From: Pseudomonadota bacterium
Lineage (GTDB): Bacteria > Pseudomonadota > Alphaproteobacteria > Acetobacterales > Acetobacteraceae
NCBI GenBank assembly: GCA_021809435.1
Contig: JAKBAD010000001.1
Coordinates: 372,001-436,000, forward strand
Reading direction: 5' to 3'
DNA: 64,000 nucleotides
Of this stretch, positions 36,365 to 45,588 are shown piece after piece. A program made the position numbers and the translations under genes. Below the pieces are notes generated by a model that was given only the letters and a program-made list of their open reading frames with translations, did not search any database and was not told the origin of the DNA. Each line of letters opens with the position of its first letter. The stretch's first letter is position 1.

Positions 36365-37905
36365 TGGAGTTTCGCCCCGTGTCTGCCGTTCATATACGCC
36401 TTCCGCTGCTGGCTTCCGTTGCCCTGGTGCTGTCTGGCTGCGCCATGGGGCCTAACTTTGTGCAACCTCATCCCGCCGTGCCCGGCGCGTTCACCGACCA
36501 GTCACCCACCGCCGCCAAGCCCTATGTCTCGGGCGATGCGGTTGACCCCATTTGGTGGAACAGTTTCAAAGACCCCGAGTTGACCAAGCTTGAAGGCCAG
36601 GCTGTCGCGCAAAATCTCGATCTCGAGATCGCCACCCAGCGCGTGCGCGAAGCCGAAGCCCAGGCCGAGATGGAGGGGGCAAAACTCTACCCCACGGTTG
36701 GCGCCGCCGGCTCTTACACGCGTGAGCTACCTAGCGAGAAAGGCCCGTTCGCCCTGTTTGGCTCGGCGCTCGGCGCATCGACCAATGCCGGCGGTACGGC
36801 CGGGGGGGGCTCGGGCGCCTCGGGCGGGGGGGCGGTACAGATCTCCTCTGGTCCGCTCGATCTCTACCAATATGGCCTGCAGGCGCAGTATGACATTGAC
36901 CTCTGGGGCAAAAACCGCCGTGCGGTCGAGGCCGCGGTGGCCAATGCCCGTGGCTCTGTCGAGGCCGAACGCGCCGCGCTGCTTAATGTCGAGGCTGGAG
37001 TCGCCACCAATTATATCCAATTGCGCGGGGTGGAGGCGGTGCTCGCCATTACCCAGCAGAATCTTGATAGCGCCAACCAGCTTGTGAAACTGACCCAGGA
37101 GCGCCAAGCCGCCGGGCTCACCACCGCGCTCGATGTCGCCAACGCCAAAGCCCAGGCCGCTGCCATCCAGGCCCAAATTCCAACCCTGACCGCCCAGCGC
37201 GATGCCCTGGTTGCCCAGCTTGGCCTGCTGCTCGGCCAAACCCCCGATGGCCTGCCGCCCACCCTGACCATTGCCGCCCCCGTGCCGGTGACACCGCCCA
37301 CCGTGCCGGTCGGCCTGCCCTCTGAACTGCTCACCCGCCGCCCCGATGTGCGCGAAGCGACTGATAATCTGCACGCCGCGACCGCCGAAATTGGCGTCGC
37401 CAAGGCGCAGTTCTTCCCCGATTTCACGCTCGGCGCCTCGGCCTCGCTGCAGGCTCTGCAGTTCAAGAATTTGAACGAGTGGAGTGCGCTGACTTATGCC
37501 ATGGGGCCTGAGGTGACGCTGCCGTTGTTCGAAGGCGGTTTGCTGCGCGGCCAGTTGAAGCTGCGCGAAGCCCAGCAGCGCGAAGCCGCGATCGGCTATG
37601 CCAAGACCGTGCTCACCGCCTTCACGCAGGTGGATGTGGCGATGACCAACTACGAGCAGGAGCACGCCACGCTGGACGCGCTGAACGACGATGTCGATCA
37701 GGCGCAAACCGCGTTGGGGTTAGCCGAGGACCAATATAAGGAAGGTCTGACCGATTATCTGACCGTGCTGACCGCTCAGCAGGCCCTGCTGGGTGCGCAG
37801 GTGAACCAGGCGCAGTCACAGGCGCGGCTGGGGACGGATCTGGTCACGCTCTACCAGGCGCTGGGCGGCGGTTGGGAGAGCGCCTATCCCGACCATCAGT
37901 CCTGA
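36364..37905 (+). CDS. NodT-family outer membrane factor lipoprotein (efflux)
   Basis: A 513-residue outer-membrane channel of the TolC/OprM type. The lipoprotein signal ends in ALVLSGC, followed by AMGPNFVQP, and two OEP repeats cover the rest. A Gly/Ser-rich insert lies at about 140-160. ATG 36364 overlaps the emrB stop (TAATG); an upstream frame from 36316 would lie inside emrB. It ends at a terminator shared with the DUF1674 gene. Confidence 0.93.
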   Translation: MEFRPVSAVHIRLPLLASVALVLSGCAMGPNFVQPHPAVPGAFTDQSPTAAKPYVSGDAVDPIWWNSFKDPELTKLEGQAVAQNLDLEIATQRVREAEAQAEMEGAKLYPTVGAAGSYTRELPSEKGPFALFGSALGASTNAGGTAGGGSGASGGGAVQISSGPLDLYQYGLQAQYDIDLWGKNRRAVEAAVANARGSVEAERAALLNVEAGVATNYIQLRGVEAVLAITQQNLDSANQLVKLTQERQAAGLTTALDVANAKAQAAAIQAQIPTLTAQRDALVAQLGLLLGQTPDGLPPTLTIAAPVPVTPPTVPVGLPSELLTRRPDVREATDNLHAATAEIGVAKAQFFPDFTLGASASLQALQFKNLNEWSALTYAMGPEVTLPLFEGGLLRGQLKLREAQQREAAIGYAKTVLTAFTQVDVAMTNYEQEHATLDALNDDVDQAQTALGLAEDQYKEGLTDYLTVLTAQQALLGAQVNQAQSQARLGTDLVTLYQALGGGWESAYPDHQS

Positions 37906-37925
37906 TCTCAGGGGCATAAACAGGG

Positions 37926-37949
37926 CAGGGGCCATATGGCCCCTGTTTT
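37926..37949. terminator. Intrinsic terminator after the efflux operon
   Basis: A 20-base perfect palindrome centred on CATATG, with arms caggggcc / ggcccctg, is followed by TTTTA. It is between the convergent efflux operon and the DUF1674 gene. Confidence 0.8.
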
Positions 37950-37952
37950 AGT

Positions 37953-38111
37953 TTAAAAATCCGTGCAGCGACCGTCGCGTTCCCAATCGCCATAGCGGGT
38001 GGGCTCGGGGCCTTTGGGGCCGCCAATTTCGGGCGGCAGCTTGGGCGGCTGGGGCTTGGGCGGGGTTGGTTCCGCCACGGGCTTGGTCGGGTCTGGTTTT
38101 TCCTCGGTCAT
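37953..38111 (-). CDS. DUF1674 / SDHAF4-like protein
   Basis: A 52-residue protein. After a Pro/Lys-rich N-terminal half, its C-terminus GGPKGPEPTRYGDWERDGRC matches DUF1674, whose eukaryotic relative SDHAF4 helps assemble succinate dehydrogenase by binding flavinylated SdhA. ATG 38111 is chosen because the upstream 36 codons are unlike the family. It stands alone, convergent with the efflux operon. Confidence 0.85.
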   Translation of the reverse strand: MTEEKPDPTKPVAEPTPPKPQPPKLPPEIGGPKGPEPTRYGDWERDGRCTDF

Positions 38112-38245
38112 GGAGCTTATTTGCCGCCAATCGGTGCGGTTGGGAAGCCTCGCCGCTCGCCCCTGCCATGCGGCACAGCCGGGCTTGACCTTGCCGGGCC
38201 GCTGGCCAAATTTGAGCAATGGCCCGGACGCGGTAGAGAGATGGC

Positions 38246-38662
38246 ATGAAACAATATTGGCTGATCAAATCCGAACCCGATGCTTTTTCGTGGGATCAAC
38301 AGGTCGCCCATGGGGTGGAGCCCTGGACCGGCGTGCGCAACCATCTCGCCAAAAAGAACCTGGCCAGCATGAAACTGGGCGATGAGTGTTTTTTCTACCA
38401 CTCCAATATTGGCAAGGAGATTGTCGGCATCTGCACGGTGGTACGCGAGGCCTACCCCGACCCCAGCGCCGAGGGCAGGCCGTGGGTATGTGTGGATGTG
38501 CGGGCCGTGAAACCAATGCCCAGGCCGGTCACGCTCGCGGCGATCAAGGCCGAGCCCCGGTTGGCCGAACTGGCGCTGGTGCGCCAATCGCGCCTCTCGG
38601 TTTCGCCGGTAACTGCCGCCGAATGGGCCGTGATTTGCGAAATGGGAGGTATGAATGGCTGA
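38246..38662 (+). CDS. EVE-domain protein
   Basis: A 138-residue protein made almost wholly of an EVE domain, a PUA-like fold. It begins YWLIKSEPDAFSW and has GVRNHLAKKNL, GDECFFYHSN and GRPWVCVDVRAVK. EVE domains are thought to bind modified bases in nucleic acids; the bacterial role is unsettled. Its end overlaps the msrA start by eight bases, so it may be co-transcribed with msrA. Confidence 0.92.
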   Translation: MKQYWLIKSEPDAFSWDQQVAHGVEPWTGVRNHLAKKNLASMKLGDECFFYHSNIGKEIVGICTVVREAYPDPSAEGRPWVCVDVRAVKPMPRPVTLAAIKAEPRLAELALVRQSRLSVSPVTAAEWAVICEMGGMNG

Positions 38663-39185
38663 GACCGCAATTTTAGGCGGGGGCTGCTTCTGGTGCCTGG
38701 AAGCCGCCTATGACGAATTAAGGGGCGTGTCACGGGTCCGCTCGGGCTATGCGGGCGGCGATTTGCCCAATCCCACCTATAAGCAGGTCTGCACCGGCGA
38801 AACCGGCCATGCCGAGGTGGTCGAGGTGATCTTTGACCCCGCGGTGATTTCCTATCCGGATCTGCTCAAGGTGTTCTTCACCATTCACGACCCCACGCAG
38901 CTCAACCGGCAGGGGGCTGATGTCGGCACGCAATACCGCTCGGCGATCTTCTACAATTCGCCCGCGCAAAAGGTCGCCGCCGAGGCCGCGATCGCGGATT
39001 TCACGCCGGTCTGGGGCAAGATCGTCACTCAGGTCGCGCCGCTCGAAACCTTCTATCCGGCGGAGAAGGAACATGAGGATTATTTCGCGCGCAACCCCTG
39101 GTCGGGGTATTGTCAGGCGGTGATCGCCCCCAAAATCGCCAAACTGCGGAACATGTTCAGAGATCGCCTGAAGAGCCAGGATTGA
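38655..39185 (+). CDS. msrA: Peptide-methionine (S)-S-oxide reductase
   Basis: A 176-residue repair enzyme reducing methionine-S-sulfoxide. The catalytic Cys sits in GGGCFWCLEAAYDEL near residue 11, followed by the SGYAGG motif and GTQYRSAIF. The start overlaps the EVE-domain gene, and the coupling is consistent with MsrA expression from an upstream promoter. Confidence 0.96.
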   Translation: MAETAILGGGCFWCLEAAYDELRGVSRVRSGYAGGDLPNPTYKQVCTGETGHAEVVEVIFDPAVISYPDLLKVFFTIHDPTQLNRQGADVGTQYRSAIFYNSPAQKVAAEAAIADFTPVWGKIVTQVAPLETFYPAEKEHEDYFARNPWSGYCQAVIAPKIAKLRNMFRDRLKSQD

Positions 39186-39257
39186 GTTTGCGGCTCGACG
39201 CCGGGCGGCCCGGTTGGTAAGCAGCCCGTCTCGCATGAGGACGTTTGAAGGCGGAAA

Positions 39258-40751
39258 ATGACGGTTGCGATTGAACTGGGGCAAGTGATTGGCGGCAGCG
39301 CGGCGACGCTCGACCTTGAGGAGCTGCTGGCCACCCGCCTGCTCGTGCAGGGCAATTCGGGGTCTGGCAAATCGCATTTGCTGCGCCGGCTGTTGGAGCA
39401 AAGCGCGCCTTGGGTGCAGCAGGCGATCATCGACCCCGAGGGGGATTTTGTCACCCTTGCCGATAAATTCGGCCATCTCGTCATCGATGCCGAAATTCAC
39501 TCCGAACAGGCTTTGCAGCTCGCGGGGGAACGCGCGCGCAGTCACCGGATCTCGGCGATATTAAACCTTGAGGGGCTGGATGCCGAGAACCAGCTGCGCC
39601 GGGCGGCGGCGTTTCTGGGCGGGCTGTTCGAGGTGGGGCGCGAACATTGGTACCCCATGCTGGTGGTGGTCGATGAAGCGCAGCTTTTCGCCCCCGCCAT
39701 CGCGGGCGAGGTTTCCGATGATGCCCGCAAGCTCTCGCTGGGCGCCATGACCAACCTGATGTGCCGTGGGCGTAAGCGCGGCCTGGCCGGCATTATCGCC
39801 ACCCAGCGTCTGGCCAAACTGGCCAAGAATGTCGCGGCCGAGGCCTCCAATTTCCTCATGGGCCGGACTTTTCTCGATATCGACATGGCCCGCGCGGCTG
39901 ATTTGCTCGGCATGGAGCGCCGCCAAGCCGAATCCTTCCGCGATCTTGAGCGCGGGCAGTTCATGGCGCTCGGCCCAGCCCTGTCGCGCCGTCCGCTCGG
40001 CCTGCGAATCGGCCCGACCGCCACCAGCCCGCGCAACATCATGCCCCGCCTCACCCCACTGCCAGAGGCCCCGCCCGAGGACGCCGCCGCCGTCATTTTG
40101 GCCGCGCCGCCGCCCGAGGCCCTGCGTCCCATTCGCCGTCCGCCGCCGCCCGCGCCCGATCTGCTGGACCAGCTGATGAAAGCCCGCCCCGCGCTCGAGC
40201 CCGTGGCGCCCGAATTACCATTGCCCCCAACACCAGAGGAGTTGGCCGAGCGGCGGGCCAAGATTGAGCGGATTCTTGCCGCGCTGCTGGTGGATCCCGA
40301 AGCCGGGTTTCGCCCCATTGGCGTATTGTTTCAGGATTTCCTCGTGCGCTGCCGTATTGAGGGTCTGGGCAGCACGACACCTGATCTGAATAATTTTAAA
40401 CGCATGCTAACCCGGGCACGCGCGGGCATAAGCGCCGAAATGGCAGAGGATGAAGCCTGGCGGGACGTGCTGGCCCGCGCCACCTTGTTGCCCGAGGATA
40501 TGCAGGGCATTTTCATGATGATCGCCGGGGCCGCGCGCGCCGGTACGCCGTGTCCATCGGATGCCGCCATTGCCCGCGCTTATGGCACGCGCTCGGCCGG
40601 GCGGGCGCGCCGGGTGGTCTCGTTCATCGAGGAGCAGGGGTTGATTGTCTGCCAGACCGATGGGTTGGGGCGGCGCATTATCACGCTGGTCGAGCTTGCC
40701 TGGGCCACCGCGCCGGGCGACCCGAACGCCGACGAGACGCAAGCCGCTTGA
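39258..40751 (+). CDS. HerA/DUF87-like ATPase
   Basis: A 497-residue P-loop protein of the HerA/FtsK-like translocase group. Walker A GNSGSGKSHLL is near residue 32, Walker B MLVVVDEAQLF near 133, and the later GLAGIIATQRLAKL and ASNFLMGRTFLD segments match HerA-type cores. After a Pro-rich linker (about 260-310), the C-terminal part is helical. HerA usually works with the nuclease NurA in end processing, but no NurA gene is adjacent, so this may be a stand-alone anti-phage or DNA-handling ATPase, or unrelated. Confidence 0.8.
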   Translation: MTVAIELGQVIGGSAATLDLEELLATRLLVQGNSGSGKSHLLRRLLEQSAPWVQQAIIDPEGDFVTLADKFGHLVIDAEIHSEQALQLAGERARSHRISAILNLEGLDAENQLRRAAAFLGGLFEVGREHWYPMLVVVDEAQLFAPAIAGEVSDDARKLSLGAMTNLMCRGRKRGLAGIIATQRLAKLAKNVAAEASNFLMGRTFLDIDMARAADLLGMERRQAESFRDLERGQFMALGPALSRRPLGLRIGPTATSPRNIMPRLTPLPEAPPEDAAAVILAAPPPEALRPIRRPPPPAPDLLDQLMKARPALEPVAPELPLPPTPEELAERRAKIERILAALLVDPEAGFRPIGVLFQDFLVRCRIEGLGSTTPDLNNFKRMLTRARAGISAEMAEDEAWRDVLARATLLPEDMQGIFMMIAGAARAGTPCPSDAAIARAYGTRSAGRARRVVSFIEEQGLIVCQTDGLGRRIITLVELAWATAPGDPNADETQAA

Positions 40752-40776
40752 AATCGGCGCTGAAATTTGCGATAGG
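40748..40776 (+). promoter_or_regulatory. Candidate promoter for the rpsB operon
   Basis: TTGAAA (40748-40753) and GATAGG (40771-40776) are separated by 17 bases, overlapping the end of the upstream ATPase gene. This leaves a leader of about 125 bases, including a GTGTG/CACAC dyad, before rpsB. The -10 match is weak. Confidence 0.35.
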
Positions 40777-40907
40777 GCGGCCGCCCGCACGGTGTGGGCA
40801 AATTCACACGCGGGGGCCTGTCCGGGCGTAAGCCTGTAAGGTCCGGTGCCATTTGGTGCTTCCCCCGCGGAGGATAGAACCGGATTAGATAAGGAAAGAG
40901 ACTGCCC

Positions 40908-41672
40908 ATGGCACTCCCCGACGTTTCTCTGCGCCAGCTGCTCGAGGCCGGCGCCCATTTTGGCCACAATACCCGCCGCTGGAACCCGCGCATGGCGCCC
41001 TATTTGTTCGGCGTGCGCAACCAGGTCCATATCATCGACCTGCAGCAGACCGTGCCCTTGCTCGAGCGCTCGCTCAAGGCCGTGCGTGACGTGACCGCCG
41101 CCGGTGGCCGCGTGCTGTTCGTGGGCACCAAGCGCGCCGCCGCCGATTACGTGGCGGAAGCCGCGCAGCGTTGCGGCCAGTATTACGTCAACCATCGCTG
41201 GCTGGGCGGCATGCTCACCAACTGGAAGACCATCACCGGCTCGATCAAGCGCCTGCGCCAGATGGACGAGATGCTGGCCGGCGAGACCCAGGGTTATTCC
41301 AAGAAGGAAATCCTCAACTTCACGCGTGATCGCGAGAAGCTGGAGCGCGCGCTGGGCGGCATCAAGGATATGGGGGGGCTGCCCGATATTCTGGTGGTGA
41401 TCGACACCAACAAGGAGAAGCTGGCCGTTGAGGAAGCCAACAAGCTGGGCATCCCGGTCATCGCCATCCTCGACAGCAATTCCGACCCCGCCGGCGTGAC
41501 CTTCCCCGTGCCGGGCAATGATGACGCTATTCGCGCCATCACCCTCTATCTCGACCTGTTCGCCGGCGCCGTGCTCGATGGCATCTCCGCCGAGCTGGGT
41601 TCGTCGGGCATCGATCTCGGCGCCGCCGAGGCTCCGATCCTGGACGCTGCCGAGACCGAGGCGCAGGCCTGA
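40908..41672 (+). CDS. rpsB: 30S ribosomal protein S2
   Basis: A 254-residue small-subunit ribosomal protein. The N-terminus [20 protein letters not shown], the [13 protein letters not shown] segment and [13 protein letters not shown] are the family signatures. It has a 156-base leader and starts the long operon-like block that continues with tsf. Confidence 0.98.
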   Translation: MALPDVSLRQLLEAGAHFGHNTRRWNPRMAPYLFGVRNQVHIIDLQQTVPLLERSLKAVRDVTAAGGRVLFVGTKRAAADYVAEAAQRCGQYYVNHRWLGGMLTNWKTITGSIKRLRQMDEMLAGETQGYSKKEILNFTRDREKLERALGGIKDMGGLPDILVVIDTNKEKLAVEEANKLGIPVIAILDSNSDPAGVTFPVPGNDDAIRAITLYLDLFAGAVLDGISAELGSSGIDLGAAEAPILDAAETEAQA

Positions 41673-41768
41673 TTTATCCCCGCCTGGCATGCTGGGCGGA
41701 CCTGACGGACAAAAGGAGACGCGCGGTGCCTTCGGGTGCCGCGCGCAACAATTAACAGGAGCAGAGAC

Positions 41769-42674
41769 ATGGCTGAAATTACCGCCGCGCTGGTGAAAGA
41801 ACTGCGCGAAACGACCGGCGCCGGCATGATGGACTGCAAAAAGGCCCTGACCGAGAGCAATGGCGACAAGGAAGCCGCCATTGACTGGCTGCGTAAGAAG
41901 GGGCTCGCCGCCGCCGCCAAGAAATCCGGCCGCGTGGCCGCCGAGGGGCTGGTGGGCGTGGCGCTGGCCGAGGGCAAGGCCGCTCTGGTCGAGATCAACG
42001 CCGAGACCGACTTCGTGGCCCGTAACGAGGCTTTCCAGAATTTTGTCGAGACCGTAGCCAAGGTGGCGCTCGATGGTTCCGATGACGTCGAGGCCCTGAA
42101 GGCCGCCGCCTATCCCGGCACTGGCCGCACCGTCGCGGAAGAAGCCGTGAACATGGTCGCCACCATTGGCGAGAACATCTCGGTGCGCCGCGTGGCCATC
42201 ATCAACGTGCCCGGTGGCACGGCGGCCGCCTATGTCCACTCGGCGCTGAAGCCGGGCCTGGGCAAGATCGGCGTGATCGTGGGCCTGGCCGGCAAGGCCG
42301 ATGAAGCCACCGCCCAGCTCGGCCGCCAGATCGGCATGCATGTCGCCGCCACCCGCCCGGATGCGCTTTCGGTCGCCGAAGTCGACCCCGCCGCCCTCGA
42401 GCGCGAGAAGAACGTGCTCATGGATCAGGCCCGCGCCTCGGGCAAGCCCGAGGCCATCATCGAAAAAATGGTCGAAGGCCGCGTGAAGAAGTACTACGAG
42501 GACGTGGTGCTGCTTGAGCAGACCTGGGTGCATGACGGCGAGAGCAAGGTGAAGGACGTGGTGAAGAAGGCCGGCGTTGAGCTGACCCGCTTCGTGCGTT
42601 TTACGCTGGGTGAGGGTATCGAGAAGGAAGTCTCCGACTTCGCCGCTGAAGTGGCAGCCGCCGCCGGGGTTTAA
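41769..42674 (+). CDS. tsf: Elongation factor Ts
   Basis: A 301-residue guanine-nucleotide exchange factor for EF-Tu. The UBA-like N-terminus with [12 protein letters not shown] is followed by the EF-Ts core with [14 protein letters not shown] 41769 has AGGAG upstream; a longer frame from 41736 is rejected. It ends at a GC-rich hairpin before pyrH. Confidence 0.98.
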   Translation: MAEITAALVKELRETTGAGMMDCKKALTESNGDKEAAIDWLRKKGLAAAAKKSGRVAAEGLVGVALAEGKAALVEINAETDFVARNEAFQNFVETVAKVALDGSDDVEALKAAAYPGTGRTVAEEAVNMVATIGENISVRRVAIINVPGGTAAAYVHSALKPGLGKIGVIVGLAGKADEATAQLGRQIGMHVAATRPDALSVAEVDPAALEREKNVLMDQARASGKPEAIIEKMVEGRVKKYYEDVVLLEQTWVHDGESKVKDVVKKAGVELTRFVRFTLGEGIEKEVSDFAAEVAAAAGV

Positions 42675-42699
42675 CCGACTCGCTTGATGAGCTAGCAGG

Positions 42700-42729
42700 G
42701 GGCGGTGCCGGGTTGGTCTGGCACCGCCC
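42700..42729 (+). terminator. GC-rich hairpin between tsf and pyrH
   Basis: The arms gggcggtgcc and ggcaccgccc form a perfect ten-base stem, followed by TTGTTG, not a full T-run. It may act as a partial terminator that lets some transcription continue into pyrH. Confidence 0.55.
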
Positions 42730-42753
42730 TTGTTGTAGAGAAAGGACGATTTC

Positions 42754-43482
42754 ATGACCGGCTCTCTGCTTTATAAGCGCGTGCTGCTGAAGATCTCGGG
42801 CGAGGCCCTGATGGGCAAGCGCGATTACGGGCTTGATACTGACATGGTTTCCGCCATCGCTTCCGATGTGCGTGCGGTGGTGGCCATGGGCGCCGAGGTG
42901 TGCCTGGTCATCGGTGGGGGTAATATTTTCCGCGGTGTCGCGGGCGCCGCGGCCGGCATGGACCGCGCCCAGGCCGACTATATGGGTATGCTCGCCACCG
43001 TCATGAACGCTCTGGCCATGCAGAACGCGCTGGAAAAACTTAATGTGCCGACCCGGGTGCAAACCGCCATCCCAATGGAATCGGTGTGCGAACCCTATAT
43101 CCGCCGCCGCGCCATGCGTCATATGGAAAAGGGCAGGGTGGTGATTTTCGCCGCCGGTACCGGCAACCCCTTCTTCACCACCGACACCGCCGCCGCCCTG
43201 CGCGCCGCCGAGATGAATTGCGACGCCATGCTCAAGGGCACACAGGTCGATGGCGTCTATTCCGCCGACCCGCGCAAGGTGAGCACCGCTGAGCGTTACG
43301 AGGAACTGACCTATCTCGACGTGCTGGCCCGTGACCTCAACGTCATGGATGCGTCGGCCATCTCGCTTTCGCGGGAAAACAAGCTGCCGATCGTTGTGTT
43401 TAACATCCACGCCCCCGGCGCCTTTGCCGCTGTCATGCGCGGTGAGGGACTGTTCACCCGCATCACCGAACCGCAAAATTAG
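42754..43482 (+). CDS. pyrH: UMP kinase
   Basis: A 242-residue hexameric enzyme that phosphorylates UMP to [17 protein letters not shown] at the start, [10 protein letters not shown] and [17 protein letters not shown] are diagnostic of PyrH. The order tsf-pyrH-frr is conserved across bacteria. Confidence 0.97.
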   Translation: MTGSLLYKRVLLKISGEALMGKRDYGLDTDMVSAIASDVRAVVAMGAEVCLVIGGGNIFRGVAGAAAGMDRAQADYMGMLATVMNALAMQNALEKLNVPTRVQTAIPMESVCEPYIRRRAMRHMEKGRVVIFAAGTGNPFFTTDTAAALRAAEMNCDAMLKGTQVDGVYSADPRKVSTAERYEELTYLDVLARDLNVMDASAISLSRENKLPIVVFNIHAPGAFAAVMRGEGLFTRITEPQN

Positions 43483-43491
43483 GAAACCGCC

Positions 43492-44058
43492 ATGCCCGCC
43501 GATTTATCGACCATCAAACAGGATCTGACCCGCCGCATGGATGGCGCGCTCGACGCGCTGAAGCGTGAATTTGGCGGTCTGCGCACCGGCCGCGCCAGCC
43601 CGGCCCTGCTCGAGCCCGTGAAGGTCGAGGCTTACGGTCAGGTCATGCCCATCAACCAGGTGGCGACCATTGCCGTGCCCGAAGCCCGCATGATCACCGT
43701 GCAAGTATGGGACCGCTCGATGATCAATGCGGTGGTGGCCGCGATCCGCGATTGCGGGCTGGGCCTTAACCCGCAGCCCGATGGCCAAACGGTGCGCGTG
43801 CCGCTGCCCGTGCTGACCGAGGAGCGCCGCGTGGAGCTTGTGAAAGCCGCCAATAAATATGCCGAAGGCGCGCGCATCGCCGTGCGCGGCGTGCGCCGCG
43901 ACGGTATGGAGCAGATCAAGGCATTGCTCAAGAAGTCGGAAATCTCCGAGGACGACGAGCGCCACTGGGCCGACGAAGTACAGAAACTCACCGATGGCTA
44001 TATCAAGCGTGTCGATGAGTCGTTTGCCGAGAAGGAAAAGGACATCCGTCAAGTCTGA
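43492..44058 (+). CDS. frr: Ribosome recycling factor
   Basis: A 188-residue factor that splits post-termination ribosomes with EF-G. It shows [27 protein letters not shown]-type domain I signatures and a C-terminal helix ending in EKEKDIRQV. It starts nine bases after pyrH, and its stop overlaps the uppS start. Confidence 0.98.
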   Translation: MPADLSTIKQDLTRRMDGALDALKREFGGLRTGRASPALLEPVKVEAYGQVMPINQVATIAVPEARMITVQVWDRSMINAVVAAIRDCGLGLNPQPDGQTVRVPLPVLTEERRVELVKAANKYAEGARIAVRGVRRDGMEQIKALLKKSEISEDDERHWADEVQKLTDGYIKRVDESFAEKEKDIRQV

Positions 44059-44792
44059 TGTCCGAGCCGGTCCTCTCTCACGTGCCGCGGCGCGATGCAT
44101 CTGGCGTGCCCCGGCACGTGGCTATCATCATGGATGGCAATGGTCGCTGGGCAAAAGCGCGCGGCCTGCCGCGCGTCGCCGGGCACCGTGAGGGAGCCAA
44201 GGCCGTACGCCGTACCATCCAGGCGGCGATCGATCATGGGGTCCAATACCTCACCCTGTTCGCGTTTTCTTCTGAAAACTGGCAGAGGCCAGCCGATGAG
44301 GTGGCCGATCTCACCTTTCTCATGAAGCATTATCTGCGTAACGAGCTGGCGGAGCTGCATGAGAAAGGCGTTAAGCTTTTGGTGATCGGTGAGCGCGAAC
44401 GCTTTGGCGATACGCTGAGCAAAGAGCTGGATGCCGCCGAGCGCAAGACCGCGAACAACGCCAAGCTTACCCTGGTGATGGCCATTTCCTATGGTGGCCG
44501 GGCTGAGATCGTGGCCGCCGCACGGCGCGCCATGTTGGCGGGAATGGCGCCGGAAGAACTTACAGAACAAAGCTTTAGTGGATTTCTCTCAACGTCTGGC
44601 CTGCCCGACCCTGACCTGCTCATCCGCACGTCGGGCGAGCAGCGCGTGTCGAATTTCCTGCTCTGGCAAATCGCTTACGCCGAAATCCTCTTCACGTCCG
44701 GCCTGTGGCCCGACTTTGGGGGCGCCGAATTTGCCGCCGCGCTTGAAAATTACGCCTCCAGGGAACGGCGCTTCGGCGCCCGGCCGGTATGA
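44058..44792 (+). CDS. uppS: Undecaprenyl diphosphate synthase (isoprenyl transferase)
   Basis: A 244-residue cis-prenyltransferase making the C55 carrier for cell-wall and O-antigen synthesis. The catalytic Asp is in IMDGNGRWAKARG, and the C-terminal DLLIRTSGEQRVSNFLLWQ is the family mark. It overlaps frr by one base and precedes cdsA by one base. Confidence 0.97.
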   Translation: MSEPVLSHVPRRDASGVPRHVAIIMDGNGRWAKARGLPRVAGHREGAKAVRRTIQAAIDHGVQYLTLFAFSSENWQRPADEVADLTFLMKHYLRNELAELHEKGVKLLVIGERERFGDTLSKELDAAERKTANNAKLTLVMAISYGGRAEIVAAARRAMLAGMAPEELTEQSFSGFLSTSGLPDPDLLIRTSGEQRVSNFLLWQIAYAEILFTSGLWPDFGGAEFAAALENYASRERRFGARPV

Positions 44793-44793
44793 C

Positions 44794-45588
44794 ATGGCGG
44801 CTCCCCTGAACCCAAATCGCTGGTCTGATATTTATATTCGCACAGCCTCGGCGCTGGTGCTGGGACCGTTAGCCCTGTTCTGCCTTGGTCATGGCGGTTG
44901 GGCGTGGGATGGGTTGTTGGCGGTTGCCCTGATTGGACTTGGCCATGAATGGGGCACGCTCTCGAAGCTCTCCCAGCCCTGGGGATTGGCTGCGGTGCTC
45001 GGACTGATCTGGGGTGTGGCCGCGAAATTTGGCTTTATGGCCGGGCTTGGCGCCATTGGTGTGGCCATGGCGGTGGTGTGGTGGCGCTTTGGGCGTTTTG
45101 CGGGGCTGGGCGTGCCTTATGCCGGGCTGGGAGGCATTTCTCTGCTCTGGCTACGCCTGCGCCCAGAGGTCGGACTGCTCGACACAGCCTATCTGGTATT
45201 TATCATCTGGGGCACTGACATCGGCGCCTATCTCACGGGCCGTCTCATTGGCGGGCCTAAGCTGGCGCCTAGCATTTCTCCGGGCAAAACCTGGAGCGGC
45301 GCGGTGGGCGGGCTGTTGAGCGCGGCGCTGGCTGGTGGCATGCTGGCAGGCATGGCCGGGCAATTTGGCCTGGGGGCGTTGGTTTGGGGGGGGGTACTGA
45401 GCACCCTCGCGCAGACGGGCGATTTGATGGAAAGTGCGGTCAAGCGAAAGCTTGGCGTGAAGGATTCTGGCCGGACCATCCCCGGTCATGGCGGCCTGTT
45501 TGACCGGTTGGATGGATTTTTGACCGCAGCGCCTATGGCGGTGCTGCTGGCTTATTTGGCAGCGGGAGGCGTGCCCCTATGGCGGTAA
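44794..45588 (+). CDS. cdsA: Phosphatidate cytidylyltransferase
   Basis: A 264-residue multi-pass inner-membrane enzyme that makes CDP-diacylglycerol for phospholipid synthesis. The C-terminal signature GDLMESAVKRKLGVKDSG and GHGGLFDRLDG is clear, and the SPGKTWSGAVGG motif precedes it. ATG 44794 follows the uppS stop by one base; a longer frame from 44491 lies in uppS. The gene ends ten bases inside dxr. Confidence 0.95.
   Translation: MAAPLNPNRWSDIYIRTASALVLGPLALFCLGHGGWAWDGLLAVALIGLGHEWGTLSKLSQPWGLAAVLGLIWGVAAKFGFMAGLGAIGVAMAVVWWRFGRFAGLGVPYAGLGGISLLWLRLRPEVGLLDTAYLVFIIWGTDIGAYLTGRLIGGPKLAPSISPGKTWSGAVGGLLSAALAGGMLAGMAGQFGLGALVWGGVLSTLAQTGDLMESAVKRKLGVKDSGRTIPGHGGLFDRLDGFLTAAPMAVLLAYLAAGGVPLWR

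Noticed and set aside
40407-42755. A 782-codon minus-strand frame antisense to rpsB and tsf
   Set aside because: It overlaps two certain genes completely and has His/Gly-rich sequence without any family; it is a by-product of GC-rich codon use.
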